Below are positions 49,028 to 60,584 of a DNA stretch of 64,000 bases, piece by piece. A program made the position numbers and the translations under genes. The stretch covers positions 11,483,001 through 11,547,000 of the forward strand of contig CM034099.1 in assembly GCA_019914945.1 (NCBI GenBank), read 5' to 3'. Under the pieces are notes generated by a model. The model was not told the DNA's origin and made no database searches. It saw only the letters and a list, made by a program, of their open reading frames with translations. Numbering within the stretch: position 1 is the stretch's first letter; each line of letters begins with the position of its first letter. This stretch comes from Typha latifolia (taxonomy: Eukaryota > Streptophyta > Magnoliopsida > Poales > Typhaceae).

Positions 49028-49850
49028 GTGGAGGAGCGAAGAGCGAAGGGCCTTTGCTTTCAATGCGATGAACGTTTCACCCCCGGTCATCGGTGTGCCA
49101 AATCGATCAAGAGTGTGATGCTCATCGATGGTCTCGAGGATGATGATGAGGTTGTTGATGATGGAGAGTGTCCCGAGGAGATCCATGAGGAGGTTGTTAA
49201 GGTGGGTGCGGAGGAAGATATCCAAGCTGAAATATCGATGTATGCATATTCGAGTACTTTCGCGCTGAGGACGTTACGAGTAGACGGACTCATTACAAAA
49301 TATTGTGTGCACATCCTCATCGATTCGGGGAGTACACACAACTTTCTAAACGGGAGGTTCGTGAGGGGATTAGATTTGGATGCCGAACCGACCTCGGGAT
49401 TTGACATTGCTATTAATGACGGCAGGAACCTTAAGGCGGAGAGCTTGTGTCGCCGAGTCGGTATTCGGGTGCGTCATGTGAGTGTCAATAATCCCCTCTT
49501 ATCTATGACTACACATCATCCCCCACCTCCGTTACAAAACCCAACCGACGGTGGTAGAACTCGAGAGGCGTGCGGCATCGGTGCGCTTCATCGATGAGGA
49601 GGATTAGGTTTGGATGCCGAATTGACCACGGGATATGACGTTGCTATTGGAGACGACACGAAGCTTAAAGCAGAGAGCTTGTGTCGTCGGGTCGGTATAC
49701 GGGTGTAAGGATACGACATCATTGTGGACTTGTATCCATTGGCGCTGCAAGGAGCGAACATTGTCCTTGGCACTCAGTGGTTACAGAGTTTGGGACCCGT
49801 CACATTTGATTTTCGAAGCATGTGGATGAAATTTAAACAAGGAAATAAAG
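49028..49850 (+). pseudogene. Gypsy zinc knuckle and protease, rearranged
   Basis: Zinc-knuckle motif LCFQCDERFTPGHRC at 49049-49093, acidic linker, then protease HILIDSGSTHNFLNG (active site DSG) at about 49311-49355. At 49466 the reading jumps into a 140-bp copy of upstream gag sequence (48104-48240), then back into the protease at 49608. The tail GPVTFDFRSMWMKFKQGNK is at 49790-49845. The 189-codon frame at 49028-49597 therefore ends in misplaced gag sequence. Confidence 0.7.
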
Positions 49851-50039
49851 ATGTGCAAGCTTGATGGTATTCGGTCTTCGCCGATTCCTGCGATGCAGCT
49901 ATGGTGGGGGCTGTCTTGTGCATGTGATTTGATCTATCTTCTTCAGTTAGCACCAGTAGGAGATGAGTCTCAAATGAGTTCAAGTACTACCATTGAATTG
50001 TCTAATTTATTAGATAACTTTTCTGGATTGTTTAAGGTG

Positions 50040-51290
50040 CCATAGGAGTTGCCACCGGAGAGCGGCGGATCATCGCATTGAGATTGTACCCGGGGCTGCA
50101 CCGACGAACGTGAGGCCATATCAGTATCCACATGTGCAATATCTCAAAGATGGTAGTCGAGATGTTGGAGCAAGGCCTCATTCAACCAAGTCGTAGCTCA
50201 TACTCATCCCACGTGCTATTGGTGCAAAAAAAGGACGGGACATGGTATTTTTGTGTCGACTATCGGGCTTGCTGAACGAGCTTGCAGGGGCGACTATATT
50301 TAGTAAGCTTGACTTGAGAGCTGGGTATCATCAAATTAGAGTTCACTTGGCGGATGTGCATAAAACTGAGTTTCGGGTGATGCCTTTTGGTCTCACCAAT
50401 GCTCCAGCTATCTTTCAAGGCCTCATGAATAATGTATTTCAGCCTCTTTGCGAAGGTATGTCTTGGTATTTTTTGACGACATTTTGATGTATAGCAAAAA
50501 TGAATTGGAGCATTGGCGGCATTTGGAGGATGTGGTAAATTTGTTGAAACAAAACCAATTTAAGATCAAGAAGTCTAAGTGTCTATGGGGAGTACCACAA
50601 GTGGAGTATTTAGGCCACATTATTTTAGCGAAAGATGTAGTGGCGGATCCTCAAAAGGTTGCATACATGACCGCTTGGCCTATTCCTACTACTATCACCG
50701 GATTGAGAGGATTTTTGGGGCTGACCAGATATTATCGCCGATTCATTGCCGGATATGGCAAGATCGCTGCTCCTTTCACTTCTTTGTTGAAGAAGGACTC
50801 TTTTAGATGGACGGATAAAGCCACTTCAGCCTTTGAAAAACTAAAAACAGCAATGACAACGACGCCCGTTTTAGCGCTATTGGACTTCACCAAAGAGTTC
50901 ATTGTGGAGTGTGATGCATCGGGTGTTGGCATAGGAGCTGTACTAATGCAAAGAGGACGTCCCATTGCTTATCTTAGCAAGACTTTATCACAAAAATCTC
51001 AGCAATTATCGACTTATGAGAGAGAGATGTTGACAATTTTGCATGCGGTGACAAAGTGGAGGCATCTTTTGATCGGTAGACAATTCATTATACAAACAGA
51101 TCAAAGGAGTCTTCCATACTTTATGGGACAACGTATACACACTCTGACATAGAAGAGATGGGTCACAAAATTATTGGTGTATGATTATGAAATACAATAC
51201 AAGAAGGGAACAAAAAATAGAGCGGCAGATGCACTATTGCGCCAACTCGATACCGTCGAGCTTGCAACATATTCTTCTCCTACCTTTCCC
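50040..51290 (+). pseudogene. Ty3/gypsy reverse transcriptase-RNase H
   Basis: The RT N-terminus is degraded (50040-50270: [14 protein letters not shown] with a break). Then [15 protein letters not shown] and [16 protein letters not shown] lie at 50290-50430. A frameshift near 50455 moves to a 234-codon frame with [12 protein letters not shown] (FxDD catalytic motif), GLRGFLGLTRYYRRFI and the RNase H domain (FIVECDASGVGIGAVL, QTDQRSL). A TAG at 51150 and the truncated KKGTKNRAADALLRQ end it. No integrase follows, so it is non-autonomous. The sequence resembles Reina/CRM-type chromoviruses; lineage is inferred. Confidence 0.8.
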
Positions 51291-51334
51291 TTCCTTGATG
51301 AGCTGAGATATCATTGATGACGATGACTTGAGCG

Positions 51335-51694
51335 ATGGCATCTAGAAGGCAAACAAAAGATCTAAACATAATGGAGGAAGGCACAAACATCGAAACACCA
51401 AGGCGTGAAGCACTGAGAGCGGATATTTCTACGGAAAGTCCAATGACTGCGGAAGGCCTAGTGTCCACATTGATGGCTACCTTGGCACCGACCAACATGA
51501 TCTTGGAAAGGTTGGTGAAGGCTAGTGGTGAGAACAAGGAAGACCACCACGCCACTCGCGAAATGATTCATAGATTGATGTTGGAACGCGGCGAGACCTC
51601 AACACATCGGCGTCAAACATCGGGTCTGGCTAGCTCTACCGACGGACACGTCATGCACCACCGCGAGCTGATTCTTCCACACCCCATGGCATGA
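51335..51694 (+). CDS. Gag-like N-terminal ORF of another gypsy element
   Basis: 119 codons: MASRRQTKDLNIMEEG, then LMATLAPTNMILERLVKAS and HHATREMIHRLML. The MASRR start and the helical segment in the second half resemble the start of the gypsy gag at 2236 and 4394, but the sequence differs. It starts about 45 bp after the end of the RNase H relic and stops about 100 bp before the copia LTR at 51791. The element's gag core is missing. Function as gag is inferred; it could be unrelated. Confidence 0.4.
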   Translation: MASRRQTKDLNIMEEGTNIETPRREALRADISTESPMTAEGLVSTLMATLAPTNMILERLVKASGENKEDHHATREMIHRLMLERGETSTHRRQTSGLASSTDGHVMHHRELILPHPMA

Positions 51695-51790
51695 GAAGCC
51701 CCGGTTATCCCTAGACCAGTGCAACCCGAGGAGAACCCTAGGGCTCGGGTGTTAACTCTACATGAAGATGAGGAGGAGTGGGTGGAGTAT

Positions 51791-52811
51791 TGAAAAACCC
51801 CTAGACACAAGTATGTATCTAAATACTAGGCAATGATATCACTCGTTCGCTTAAATAAAAGTCCGTAGAAATATTAACGAAAGAAGAGAACACCAAGATT
51901 TTAACGTGGAAAAACCCAAATGGGAAAAAAATCACGGATCCAAACTCGGATCAAAACTAATCACTAAAATAGTAGCAATTACAAGACTGACTCACAAAAC
52001 AACCCGTCGAACCAAATGACTTTGTTCCTCTGAGTCTTGCTCGCTAGAACCCAGGATTCACTGCTTCTCGTGATTGAAGTCCAACCTCAGTAACCCTCGA
52101 GATTGATCTTTCGTCTAGATTGCCCTTAAGACGAAAGATTAACTTTTTAAGATGAGTGGAATCTTGTTAGTTGAAGAACCGATGTAGCCTCAAGAAGTCT
52201 CCTTCAAAAATACTTCTTCAACCACCTTCAATAATACTTCTTCAACCACCCTAGAGATGGGGCATCAAAATCCTTATATATGATCTCCAAGATAGAGCCA
52301 AATCGAAGTCTTATCCGTACTCATGAAAGTCCAAGATTTTCAAACTTCATTGGTGTGTTCGAACGTGGCCCGGGTGCGTTCGAATGGCATGACTTGATCT
52401 CAGGTGCGTTCGAACGGCCCCGAGTGCGTTCGAACGCGACAGCTTGAATTCTTCAAGTTGTGTTCGAATGCGTTTGTGAACGCAGCTCTCGGTCTGTGTG
52501 AACGCAGTATCCGCGTCCGAACGCGTTTGTAAATTTAGCTCTCGGTCTGTGTGAACGCAAGTACCCGCATTCGAACGCGTTTGTGAACACAGTTCTTGGT
52601 CTGTGTGAACGCAGTACCCGCATTCGAACGTGTTTGTGAACGCACCGCGTTCAAATGCGTTTGTGAACGCGGTGTGAACTCAATAGCTTTTCTCTAATAA
52701 TTTTGCAATTCTTCAAACCAAAGATATTCTAGACTTGTATAAAGCTCATATACATGTAAAAATACACTTAGAATATTTTGTACACAATTGCCAACAATTA
52801 AAAACCTAACA
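51791..52811 (-). mobile_element. Sirevirus-like 3' LTR (copy 3)
   Basis: 1021 bp. In reverse it starts TGTTAGGTTTTTAATTG after the polypurine tract and ends CTAGGGGTTTTTCA. The TTCGAACG array runs 52670-52358 and TATATAAGG is at 52282-52272. Same family as 22850-23937 and 45613-46608. Confidence 0.88.
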
Positions 52812-53164
52812 ATCTCCCCCTTTGGCAATTTGTGACAAAACATCTAGTTTATAAGATATTACAAAGAATTCAAAATGAGCATTCAACAAGTCTAGTACTT
52901 TTAGCACATCAATCCCTACAAATAAAAATATACCAAACCAATATCAAGTGAAAATAACTTGAAATGAATAACAATCCAAACACAAGTTATCAAGCAAGCA
53001 GTTCACAAGTACTCAAGCAAACAAAGTTCATAGGTATTCACGCAAAGTTATTATGCAGTAAACATAAACTAGTAAACTCCCCCTACGCCATTACTCCCCC
53101 TACATCAGTAAACTCCTAAACTCCAAACACACATCTAAACTCACACTCACTCTCCCCCTTTTTG
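52812..53164 (-). other. Multiple polypurine tracts
   Basis: In reverse, CAAAAAGGGGGAGAG (53164-53151), TAGGGGGAGT (53102-53093), TAGGGGGAGT (53085-53077) and AAAGGGGGAGA next to the LTR (52823-52812). Only the last is at the plus-strand priming position. Repeated PPTs are a reported Sirevirus feature. Confidence 0.8.
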
Positions 53165-53180
53165 ACACAAATGCCAAAGA

Positions 53181-54221
53181 CTAGGAACTCGGAGGGAACT
53201 GACGATGAAGAATCGACAACACGGAGTCAAGTACAGTCCCCTGACGAGCTTGCTTAGCTCGTAAATCATTCATGACCGAATGGAGGTCCTGCATTAGCTG
53301 ATCGAAACGGTCAGAGAACTGTGGTAACTCTCCATTAGTGTGAGATGAGTCATCGTCCGAACTGTCATAAAAAATGTCGAGGTGTGATGAACGTCCAACG
53401 GCGGGAGAGGATGGCTTGAGAGGAGACGACTGATCATGAGCTTGACTCTGCTTAAGAGTAATCCGATCCAATAGTTTTTGCGAAGTAAGGGAAGGTTCCG
53501 AGGCATCCGCTCGCACCCCACTCTGAGTGCACAAATTGGTAGTAAATATGCCAAACGGCAACCCTTCATGAGGCGCTTCTTTCTGTGCAGCTGTTAGAAT
53601 GGAATCGTAGATCACCGTAGCCAAATCAACATAAACTCTCGACAACATCGCATGAAGGAGGAAGGCACGATCCGGACTAATACTGAAATGTCGAGTCTTG
53701 GGGGTGATGTTGTACAGACAAAGCAGGTGAAGCATGCGAGCCACTGATGTCAGTTTCGCATAAGGCATCATGTTTCCCTTCCAACGTTCCCCTTTGATTA
53801 ACACAATACCAGCATATTCGTTGACATCAGGAAGTGGAGAAGATGATGGATACTAGAACTCACCATCAGGAAGTTGGAGTTCAGCACGAATAACATTGGA
53901 GTCCAAGTATATCAAAACCCCACGGACAGTAGAACGTATACATCATTCTAAAACCGTGGCATTACTGAAAAATTCCCTAACAACTTCCACATATGCAGTC
54001 CCACTCATCCGACACACAGATAACCATCCTCGCTCAGTAAAGATCTTTTCGATCCCCAAGGCAGAAAAATTAGAATGACCACGGGCCGTTCACAGATAAT
54101 AGGTTGAGTGCCAAAATTATGTTTGTATCACCCTACAGCCAGTAGATGTAGAAAACTTGAGAGCCGAAGTAGGCAATGAAGGCGGCCTTGGTTTCTTGGA
54201 AACTGCAGCTTTTCTAGGCAT
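53181..54221 (-). pseudogene. Envelope-like third ORF of the Sirevirus-like element
   Basis: Start ATG at 54221-54219 (MPRKAAVSKKPRPPS), in a proline/lysine-rich opening typical of this class. After a stop and frame change near 54118, a segment with ERGWLSVCRMSG..VVREFF and an uninterrupted 207-codon part at 53804-53181 follow. That part carries MLHLLCLYNITPKTRH, FLLHAMLSR and GLPFGIFTT. These resemble the putative plant transposon/retrotransposon third-ORF domain found between pol and the 3' LTR. The end is acidic and helical (FDQLMQDLHSVMNDL). At least three stops or frameshifts lie in the first half, so this copy is dead. No convincing signal peptide or membrane segment is visible; entry function is unproven for the whole class. 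Confidence 0.65.
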
Positions 54222-54222
54222 T

Positions 54223-54482
54223 CTTGAGAAAGAAGCAAGATGCAAGATTCAATACATGCCCAAAGCCAACAAAAAGATAGCAAGAAATCCAAAAAATTCA
54301 AGAAACCATGAAGGCCCTAAATGAAATCCATCACATGAAAACGCTAATATATCACATTCAATCATACAAGAAACATCAAGATAGTAACTTTAACGTGATC
54401 AAAACTCAAAAACGCACGAAATCAATCAAGATTAAAAGACTTAATTGAATAAAAAAATAGGAAAATTGATGGATGATCATAC
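54223..54482 (-). other. Putative leader intron before the envelope-like ORF
   Basis: In reverse: donor TGCGAG|GTATGATC at 54482 and acceptor TTTCTCAAG|AATGCC at 54223. The acceptor lies one base before the ORF start codon. The 260-nt interval is T-rich as plant introns are. Inferred from sequence only. Confidence 0.4.
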
Positions 54483-54601
54483 CTCGCAAAAGTGAAAAAA
54501 AAACTAAGAAATTCAGCCGAAAGATGCTAGATCCGGAGGAGAACTACCTTCTAAAAGGGTTTATAGTGAGAAATTTGATGAAAAAGACCAAGATCTTGAA
54601 G

Positions 54602-57202
54602 ATTTGTGAAACACCCAAACCTCCAAATACACGTGTAAACCGCGTGGGTAAATCCCCCCCACGCGGTGTATCACATGACCTGTCAGTACAAGGATTTCAC
54701 AAGGCACACAACAGCACAATTTCACCATAAATAAACTCAATTATAAGAGTCTGGATACAAGTCCACAGGCCACAACAAGCCTTCCAAATATACATCCAAA
54801 ATACAATGCTAAAGTCCAAAAAAATACGTCATCATCACACCCTCGCAGGGGCTTAATACACTAATATACGTACTGGAAAGAAAAGCGGCTACTCCTCGCT
54901 ACCCGCACCTGCGTCCCCTAGCTCTGAAATAATACCGCCACGAGGGGTGAGCTTACAGCCCAGCGAGTAGGATTCATACAATCTAAATTAATGACATCGC
55001 ATGTATATATCCAATGTATGCCTATATTTGCTAACGATAACGATATGCTTATTGAAATGACTTACCACAATTTACTAAGTCAATGCAATTGATAAAGATT
55101 ACCAATCACTATCCTGGAACATGCTAGATCCTAAACGTATTATGATAAGTTCACACAGATATAAAGCTTGAGACAATCTCTTTTCATACACATCTCAATC
55201 ATAGGTTTTACATATTATGCATAGCAATAAAATAGCAGTTTAGTCATCTCATGTCTACCAAGGCAATAATCATACTTATCATCGCTCACCGAGCTATTCA
55301 CCACACAGGGTAAATACTCTTAAGAAACAATCATCCATCATCTCATACATCGAGGGGGGGATATATACACATCTAGCGATAATGTCACCTACACGTGTAT
55401 GGCGACACTACATGTGACCGGTTGTCTGTGGCCATCAGACTCAGGACCCCGGTCGTAAGCCCATATCTCACTCTCTCTAAATCATCACCGCCCTCGGCGG
55501 GAGAATCGGGAGCCCTCGGCTCATCAACAAACGCCCTAACCCTGCGTCGTCGGGTACCGCTAGAGATATATCCCCGCCTCACAATCATGTTCTTCTATCA
55601 TCATAATCTAGTCCTAACTATGCAGTATAACTACCTGAATGCCACACAGGCTTCCCGACCTCAGGTGTAGGCCGCTAATAGTATAGTCATATAAGATACA
55701 CTCTACCCTTAACCCCGGACCGAGTGAGTAGGGTACCGCCTAGTCGAAATCGACTACTAATGATAGGTGGAAGTGGTGCAAAGTGTTTATGAGTGCATAA
55801 AACATGTTATAGTCATCATGATCATTACATTCTACATTCACAAAGAATCATACATCTATGCAATGGTATACCATACCGGACACATGTAAAGCATTATCAT
55901 ACTAATGTTGATGTCACATTAACATTCTCATAATACTATGATGAACAGGTTATAAATAACTACGTATGCAAAAGATATAATAGGGAGTACCAACTGCATG
56001 CATTAATACCGACATTTTCTACACAGGTATAATGACTGTAATTATGTTATGCTAGATTTGTATAACTCTACTCGCCTGGGGGGTCTCCACGGTATGGTAA
56101 AACTCGTCAGCTAGTCCGGAATCCGAAAATCTTCCTCACGCGGTGTCAATCCTATTAATTCACGCAACTAAAGTCATATGTAAGATTAGCCAACTAATAG
56201 AATCAATTATCTTATTAGCGTAATTATGGTTGGCAATTACATGAGTCAAGGGTCTCCTAGGGCGGGTCTTATGTCATCCTACAATTCACCTAATACTAGA
56301 TCAGGCTAATTAAATCAGGTGCAAAAAAGTAAACGAGGTTATAGGGTCCAAATGGTCCCCAAAGGGCTGGGCTAGGGGTATTGGGTTAGGCTCAAACCTA
56401 ACCTAATAGGCAAGGGGCCAAGGTGGGCTGCAATTGGGCCGCTGCCCCACAAGGTTGGCCGAAGTGGGCTGGGTCCAACCACAGCCACCGGAGGCTTGGT
56501 TGGTGGGCTGCGGTCGCAGCCCCACCCAACCCAAGCCTAGTGGGCCGGGGTTTGGACCGCAGCCCACCAAGGGGCTCAGGTGGCTGCGTCGGACCGCAGC
56601 CCACCAAGGCTTCGGGGCTGCGTCGGACCCAGCCCCACCCAGGCTCGATAGGCCGCGTCTCGACCGCAGCCCACCCGGGGAGGTGGGCTGCGGTATGACC
56701 GCAGCCCCACAAAAGAAAAGAGGGAGGGGATCACGGGGTTAAACAACCCCCCCACCCACCCACCCCCCCTCGGTATTCCCCATCCGAGGGAGGAGACGAA
56801 GGGAAGGCGGAGAGGCAGATGGGCTGCGGCGGCGCGGCACGAGGCCGGCGGCGCAGCGCGGGGACGGCGACGGCATGGGTCCGGCACAGCACGAGGCTGA
56901 GGAGGGGAAGGAAGAAGGGAAGAAAGGAAGGAGGGGAAGGAAAGCTTACCGGAGGGGGGGGGTCGGCGAGCTCGGCGGCTTCGGCGGCTGGCGGCAACCA
57001 CGAGGGAGAGAGAGGAGAACGGAGAGGCTGCGGTGAGGGAAAGAAGAGATGAGGGAGATGGGTGGCGTGCACGGCAAAGTAAGGGAAGAAGAAGAAGAAA
57101 GGGAAGGGCAGGGTGGCAGGCTGACAGGCTGACGCACGTGCTCGGCACGTGCGTCAGTCAGGTTTTTTTTTTTTTTTTTTTTAATTGGGGTGTTACAATT
57201 TG
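54602..57202 (-). mobile_element. Solo LTR in the Sirevirus-like element, TSD ATTTG
   Basis: The element 54607-57197 (2591 bp) is flanked by ATTTG at 54602-54606 and 57198-57202. In reverse it starts TGTAACACCCCAATTAAA and ends GGTTTGGGTGTTTCA. It contains a 13-bp inverted repeat (CTGACGCACGTGC, 57129-57157) close to the start and a GC/CT-rich island (57100-56400) with CCG|GTAAGC near 56950. The remainder is AT-richer. TGTAACACCCC termini suggest Tekay/Del-type gypsy. The longest frames in the GC-rich part have no motifs. Confidence 0.9.
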
Positions 57203-57268
57203 AGAGGGAGAAAATGAAGGGTTTCTAGGGTTTGGAAGATGAAAGATGAAAACCCTTGGGTTCGGACG

Positions 57269-57342
57269 CAATATATAAAGAATCCTTGAGTGCGTTCGAA
57301 CGCGCCAGTCACCGCGTTCGAACTCAAAATTTTGCGTTTGAA
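57269..57342 (-). promoter_or_regulatory. Internal TTCGAACG array plus TATA box
   Basis: In reverse: GCGTTCAAACGC (57344-57333), GAGTTCGAACGCGG, GCGCGTTCGAACGCAC (to 57291), then CTTTATATATTGCG with TATA at 57280-57269, followed by a CT-rich leader. This is the same arrangement as the LTR U3 promoters, but it sits between pol and the envelope-like ORF. Confidence 0.55.
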
Positions 57343-57344
57343 CG

Positions 57345-58384
57345 CCCTTTTTTTTAAAAATAAAAAGTCTAAGAAAAAAAATCAAAAAATCTTTTTGGAG
57401 ATGCACTTCTAGAAATTCAAAATAGATTCAAGACATAGAATATGACAATTGAATGAAATAAATCATACACAGATCAATCAAATCTTTAAAAGCATATTAC
57501 AATCAATTCTAATGCATCACTCAAAATTAATTTAATCTTGATTGATCATAACAATATGCATATGCAAGTTGAGCATAGATAACATAAAACACTCTTCTTA
57601 AATAAACTTTCCTATTTGAACAATGATACAACACAGTAGTCAAATCGACTTAGTGTTTAAATTTGCACTTTTCGACTTATTCTCCATAATAGAATGGGAA
57701 TTTTTCCTGTAATTTTTTTTATATACTTAAACCATATAGGTGCAATGATGGCTTTCACATATGAGTAAATAGCTCTTTTCTTATAGTACATATCAAACAA
57801 TATGTGAGAATATATACACAAATAGCAAAATTTTTATTTAATTTGCAAGCAATGTACTGAGTCAAACTGGACTCTAAACAAGATGGCTTTCACACTAACT
57901 CATTGTAGCCCTTTTTATTGATATTTTATGAATACATTTGTGAAGACTAAGCATGAGGTCAAACTATGCAAATCAAAGTCAATAGTGAGCTATTTAAAGA
58001 AAATTTCATGATGTCATGCTCACTTAAGAATATACACACGTTATGAGTGCATTAAATTTAGTGTAATTATTATATAAGTCGAGAGTGTGAATAAATCAGA
58101 AATGATACAATATACTACAAGATGACAAAATTGACTATAATAACTCATAATCAAGAGAAAAATTATATTTATATGTCAAGAGTATATTATTGAATCTAAG
58201 AGTGCATCAATTTATGACAAAAAAAGAACTCTCGACAAATCTGAAACTAAAACCAAAGAAAAGTTCAGAGTAAAGAAAACCTAAAAGGAAACGAAAAGAA
58301 ATAATAAAAAAGAAACACGCAAACGAAAAAAAAAAATCAATCAAAAGCACAAATCTCTAAAGAAGTACGAAGATACTCAAATCT
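57345..58384. other. Non-coding spacer between pol and third ORF
   Basis: AT-rich DNA of about 1.0 kb inside the Sirevirus-like element, with no coding frame. It extends from the RNase H stop to the internal promoter-like block. Confidence 0.6.
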
Positions 58385-60539
58385 CTATAAATCCAAAGGT
58401 TTTGTAAATAGATCACCCAACTGTTTCTCCGTCTCAACATGTTCCAGTGCTATTATTTTGTCTTCAACTAACTCGCGTATAAAATGATGTCGGATATCAA
58501 TATGTTTTGTACGCAAGTGTTGAACAAGATTTTTCGATATATTAATAGCACTCATGTTGTCACAATAAAGCACCATAGTATTTTGTTCAATGTCGTAATC
58601 TTTGACCATCTGTTTCATCCATAGTAACTGAGAAAACCAACTTCCCGCTACAATGTACTCGGCCTCCGTAGTAGATAAAGATATCGAGTTTTGTTTCTTA
58701 CTGTGCCAAGCAACCAGATTGTTTCCAATATAAAGACATCCACCTGAGGTACTTTTTCTATCATCACATGAACTCCGCCAATCGATCTGTATCTAGATAT
58801 AATAGCTCCCGAGTCATACATAAACTAGATACCTAAGTCAACTGTGCCACCGACATATTTTATAATACGTTTCACAGCAAACAAATGTGTCTCCTTAGGT
58901 TCAGACTGAAACCTAGCACACACACCGACACTAAATGCAATGTCTGGTCTACTAGCAGTTAAGTACAAAAAACTACCAATCATGCTCCTATACAGTGTTT
59001 GATCAACACTTTTTCCTGAAATATCTTTACCTAGTTTGGTAGTTGTACTCATAGGAGTTCTAGCATGTTTTGTATTTTCTAAACCGAATTTAGTCACAAG
59101 ATCTTTAGCATAATTGGTTTGAGCAATAAATATCCATCTTTCCAACTGAGTAATTTGAAGTCCCAAAAAGAACTTCAACTCACCCATCATGCTCATCTCA
59201 AAATGACTATGCATGAGATCTGCAAACTCCTTAGCTAAAGATTGACTCATTGCCCCGAAGACAATGTCATCCACATATATTTGTGCCACAACTAAACTCT
59301 TGTTCAACCGTCTAATGAACAATGTCTTGTCCACTCCCCCTCGAGTGAACCCCACAAAGTGGTCAACTTCTCATACCAAGCTCTTGGAGCTTGTTTTAGC
59401 TCGTAGAGGGCCTTTTTCAGTTTAGACAGATGAGAAGGAAAGTTTTGATCTTCGAACCCTTTCGGTTGTTCCACATAAACATCTTCATTCAGAGTACCAT
59501 TCAAGAAAGCACTTTTAACATCCATTTGAAACAATTTAAATTTTAAATGACAAGCAATAGCAAGCAGTATATGAATAGACTCTAATCTAGCAACAGGAGC
59601 AAATGTCTCATCAAAATCTATACCTTCAACATGAGTATATTCCTATGCTACTAGTCTAGCTTTATTTCGAACTATATTGCCATGTTCATCACTTTTATTC
59701 TTGTAAATTCATTTTGTTCCAATGACATTTACATTCTTAGGTCTAGGAACTAAATACCAAACATCATTCCTAGAAAATTGCTCTAATTCCTCATGCAGAG
59801 CATTAACCCAAGAATCGTCTAACAATGCTTCCTTCACATTTTTAGGTTCAAAAGAAGATGTATAACAAGTAAATGATACCTCACTTTGGATTTGTCGTCT
59901 TGTCTTAATTGGTTCATTCACGTCTCTGATCACTTGTGACAGTGGATGATTTGCTTTCACTCTAGCAAATGGTTCCGGTACGTTGTAGTCATCTTTGTTC
60001 ATTTCAACTTTGTCCTCATCCTGATTTTCAATTTCCAAATCAAGCTCCTTTCTTATTTCTTCGTTATATGTATCTGCAGACACAAAAATAGGAGTAGTTT
60101 CAGTTATATCAGTCGTGGATTCATCTATCATAACATTAGCAGATTCCATAACAGTAATAGTGTCAAGATTAAATACTTTGTAGGCTCTACTATTATTAGA
60201 ATACCCTAAGAAGATGCCTTCGCTACTTCTAGTGTCAAATTTAGTCAAATATTCTCGATCACGCAAGATATAACATTTACTACCAAAAACTCAAAAATAT
60301 TTAACACGGTTTCTTACCTTTCCAGATTTCATATGTAGTCATTTTTGTACCTGGTCTTAGATAAACACGATTTATCACATGTATCGCTGTATTGACCGCC
60401 TCTGCCCAAAACCTTTGAGTAACATTTCTAGCATGAAGCATAACCCTAACCATTTCCTGCACAACTCGGTACTTTCTTTCCACAAACCCGTTCTGTTGTG
60501 GAGTTATAGGAGCTAAAAATTCATGTTGAATACCAAGAT
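58385..60539 (-). pseudogene. Ty1/copia pol remnant: integrase, RT, RNase H
   Basis: In reverse: integrase core end (APITPQQNGFVERKYRVVQE at about 60510-60450; RFWAEAVNTAIHVINR), a stop near 60301, then the integrase C-terminal part (60266-59709; SEGIFLGYSNNSRAYKVFN). RT follows: [20 protein letters not shown] at 59530, [15 protein letters not shown], a frameshift near 59350, then AQIYVDDIVFG (catalytic YVDD) to 58825. RNase H: TTEAEYIVAG, then LYCDNMSAINISKN and KHIDIRHHFIREL to the stop at 58385. Frameshifts and stops make it defective; it is also cut at 60539 by an inserted LTR. It supplies the copia assignment for the whole element. Confidence 0.88.
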
Positions 60540-60551
60540 TGTAATAACCCA

Positions 60552-60584
<33 letters not shown>

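Larger units (their letters stand above)
51791..60539 (-). mobile_element. Sirevirus-like Ty1/copia element, reversed, 5' part missing
   Basis: In reverse order: integrase C-terminus, RT and RNase H (60539-58385), about 1.1 kb of non-coding DNA, an internal TTCGAACG/TATA block (57342-57269), an envelope-like ORF (54221-53181), several polypurine tracts and the 3' LTR (52811-51791). Ty1/copia identity follows from integrase before RT and the YVDD motif. An ORF between pol and the LTR and multiple PPTs are hallmarks of the Sirevirus genus. Two later insertions interrupt it: 54607-57197 and the LTR from 60540. Gag, protease, integrase N-terminus and 5' LTR are not in the window. Confidence 0.85.

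Noticed and set aside
56398..57148. Overlapping GC-rich frames of 91-190 codons on both strands
   Set aside because: They sit in the GC/CT-rich island of a TSD-flanked solo LTR. Repeated GGCTGCGGTCGCAGCCC-like words keep every frame open, and no domain is recognisable.
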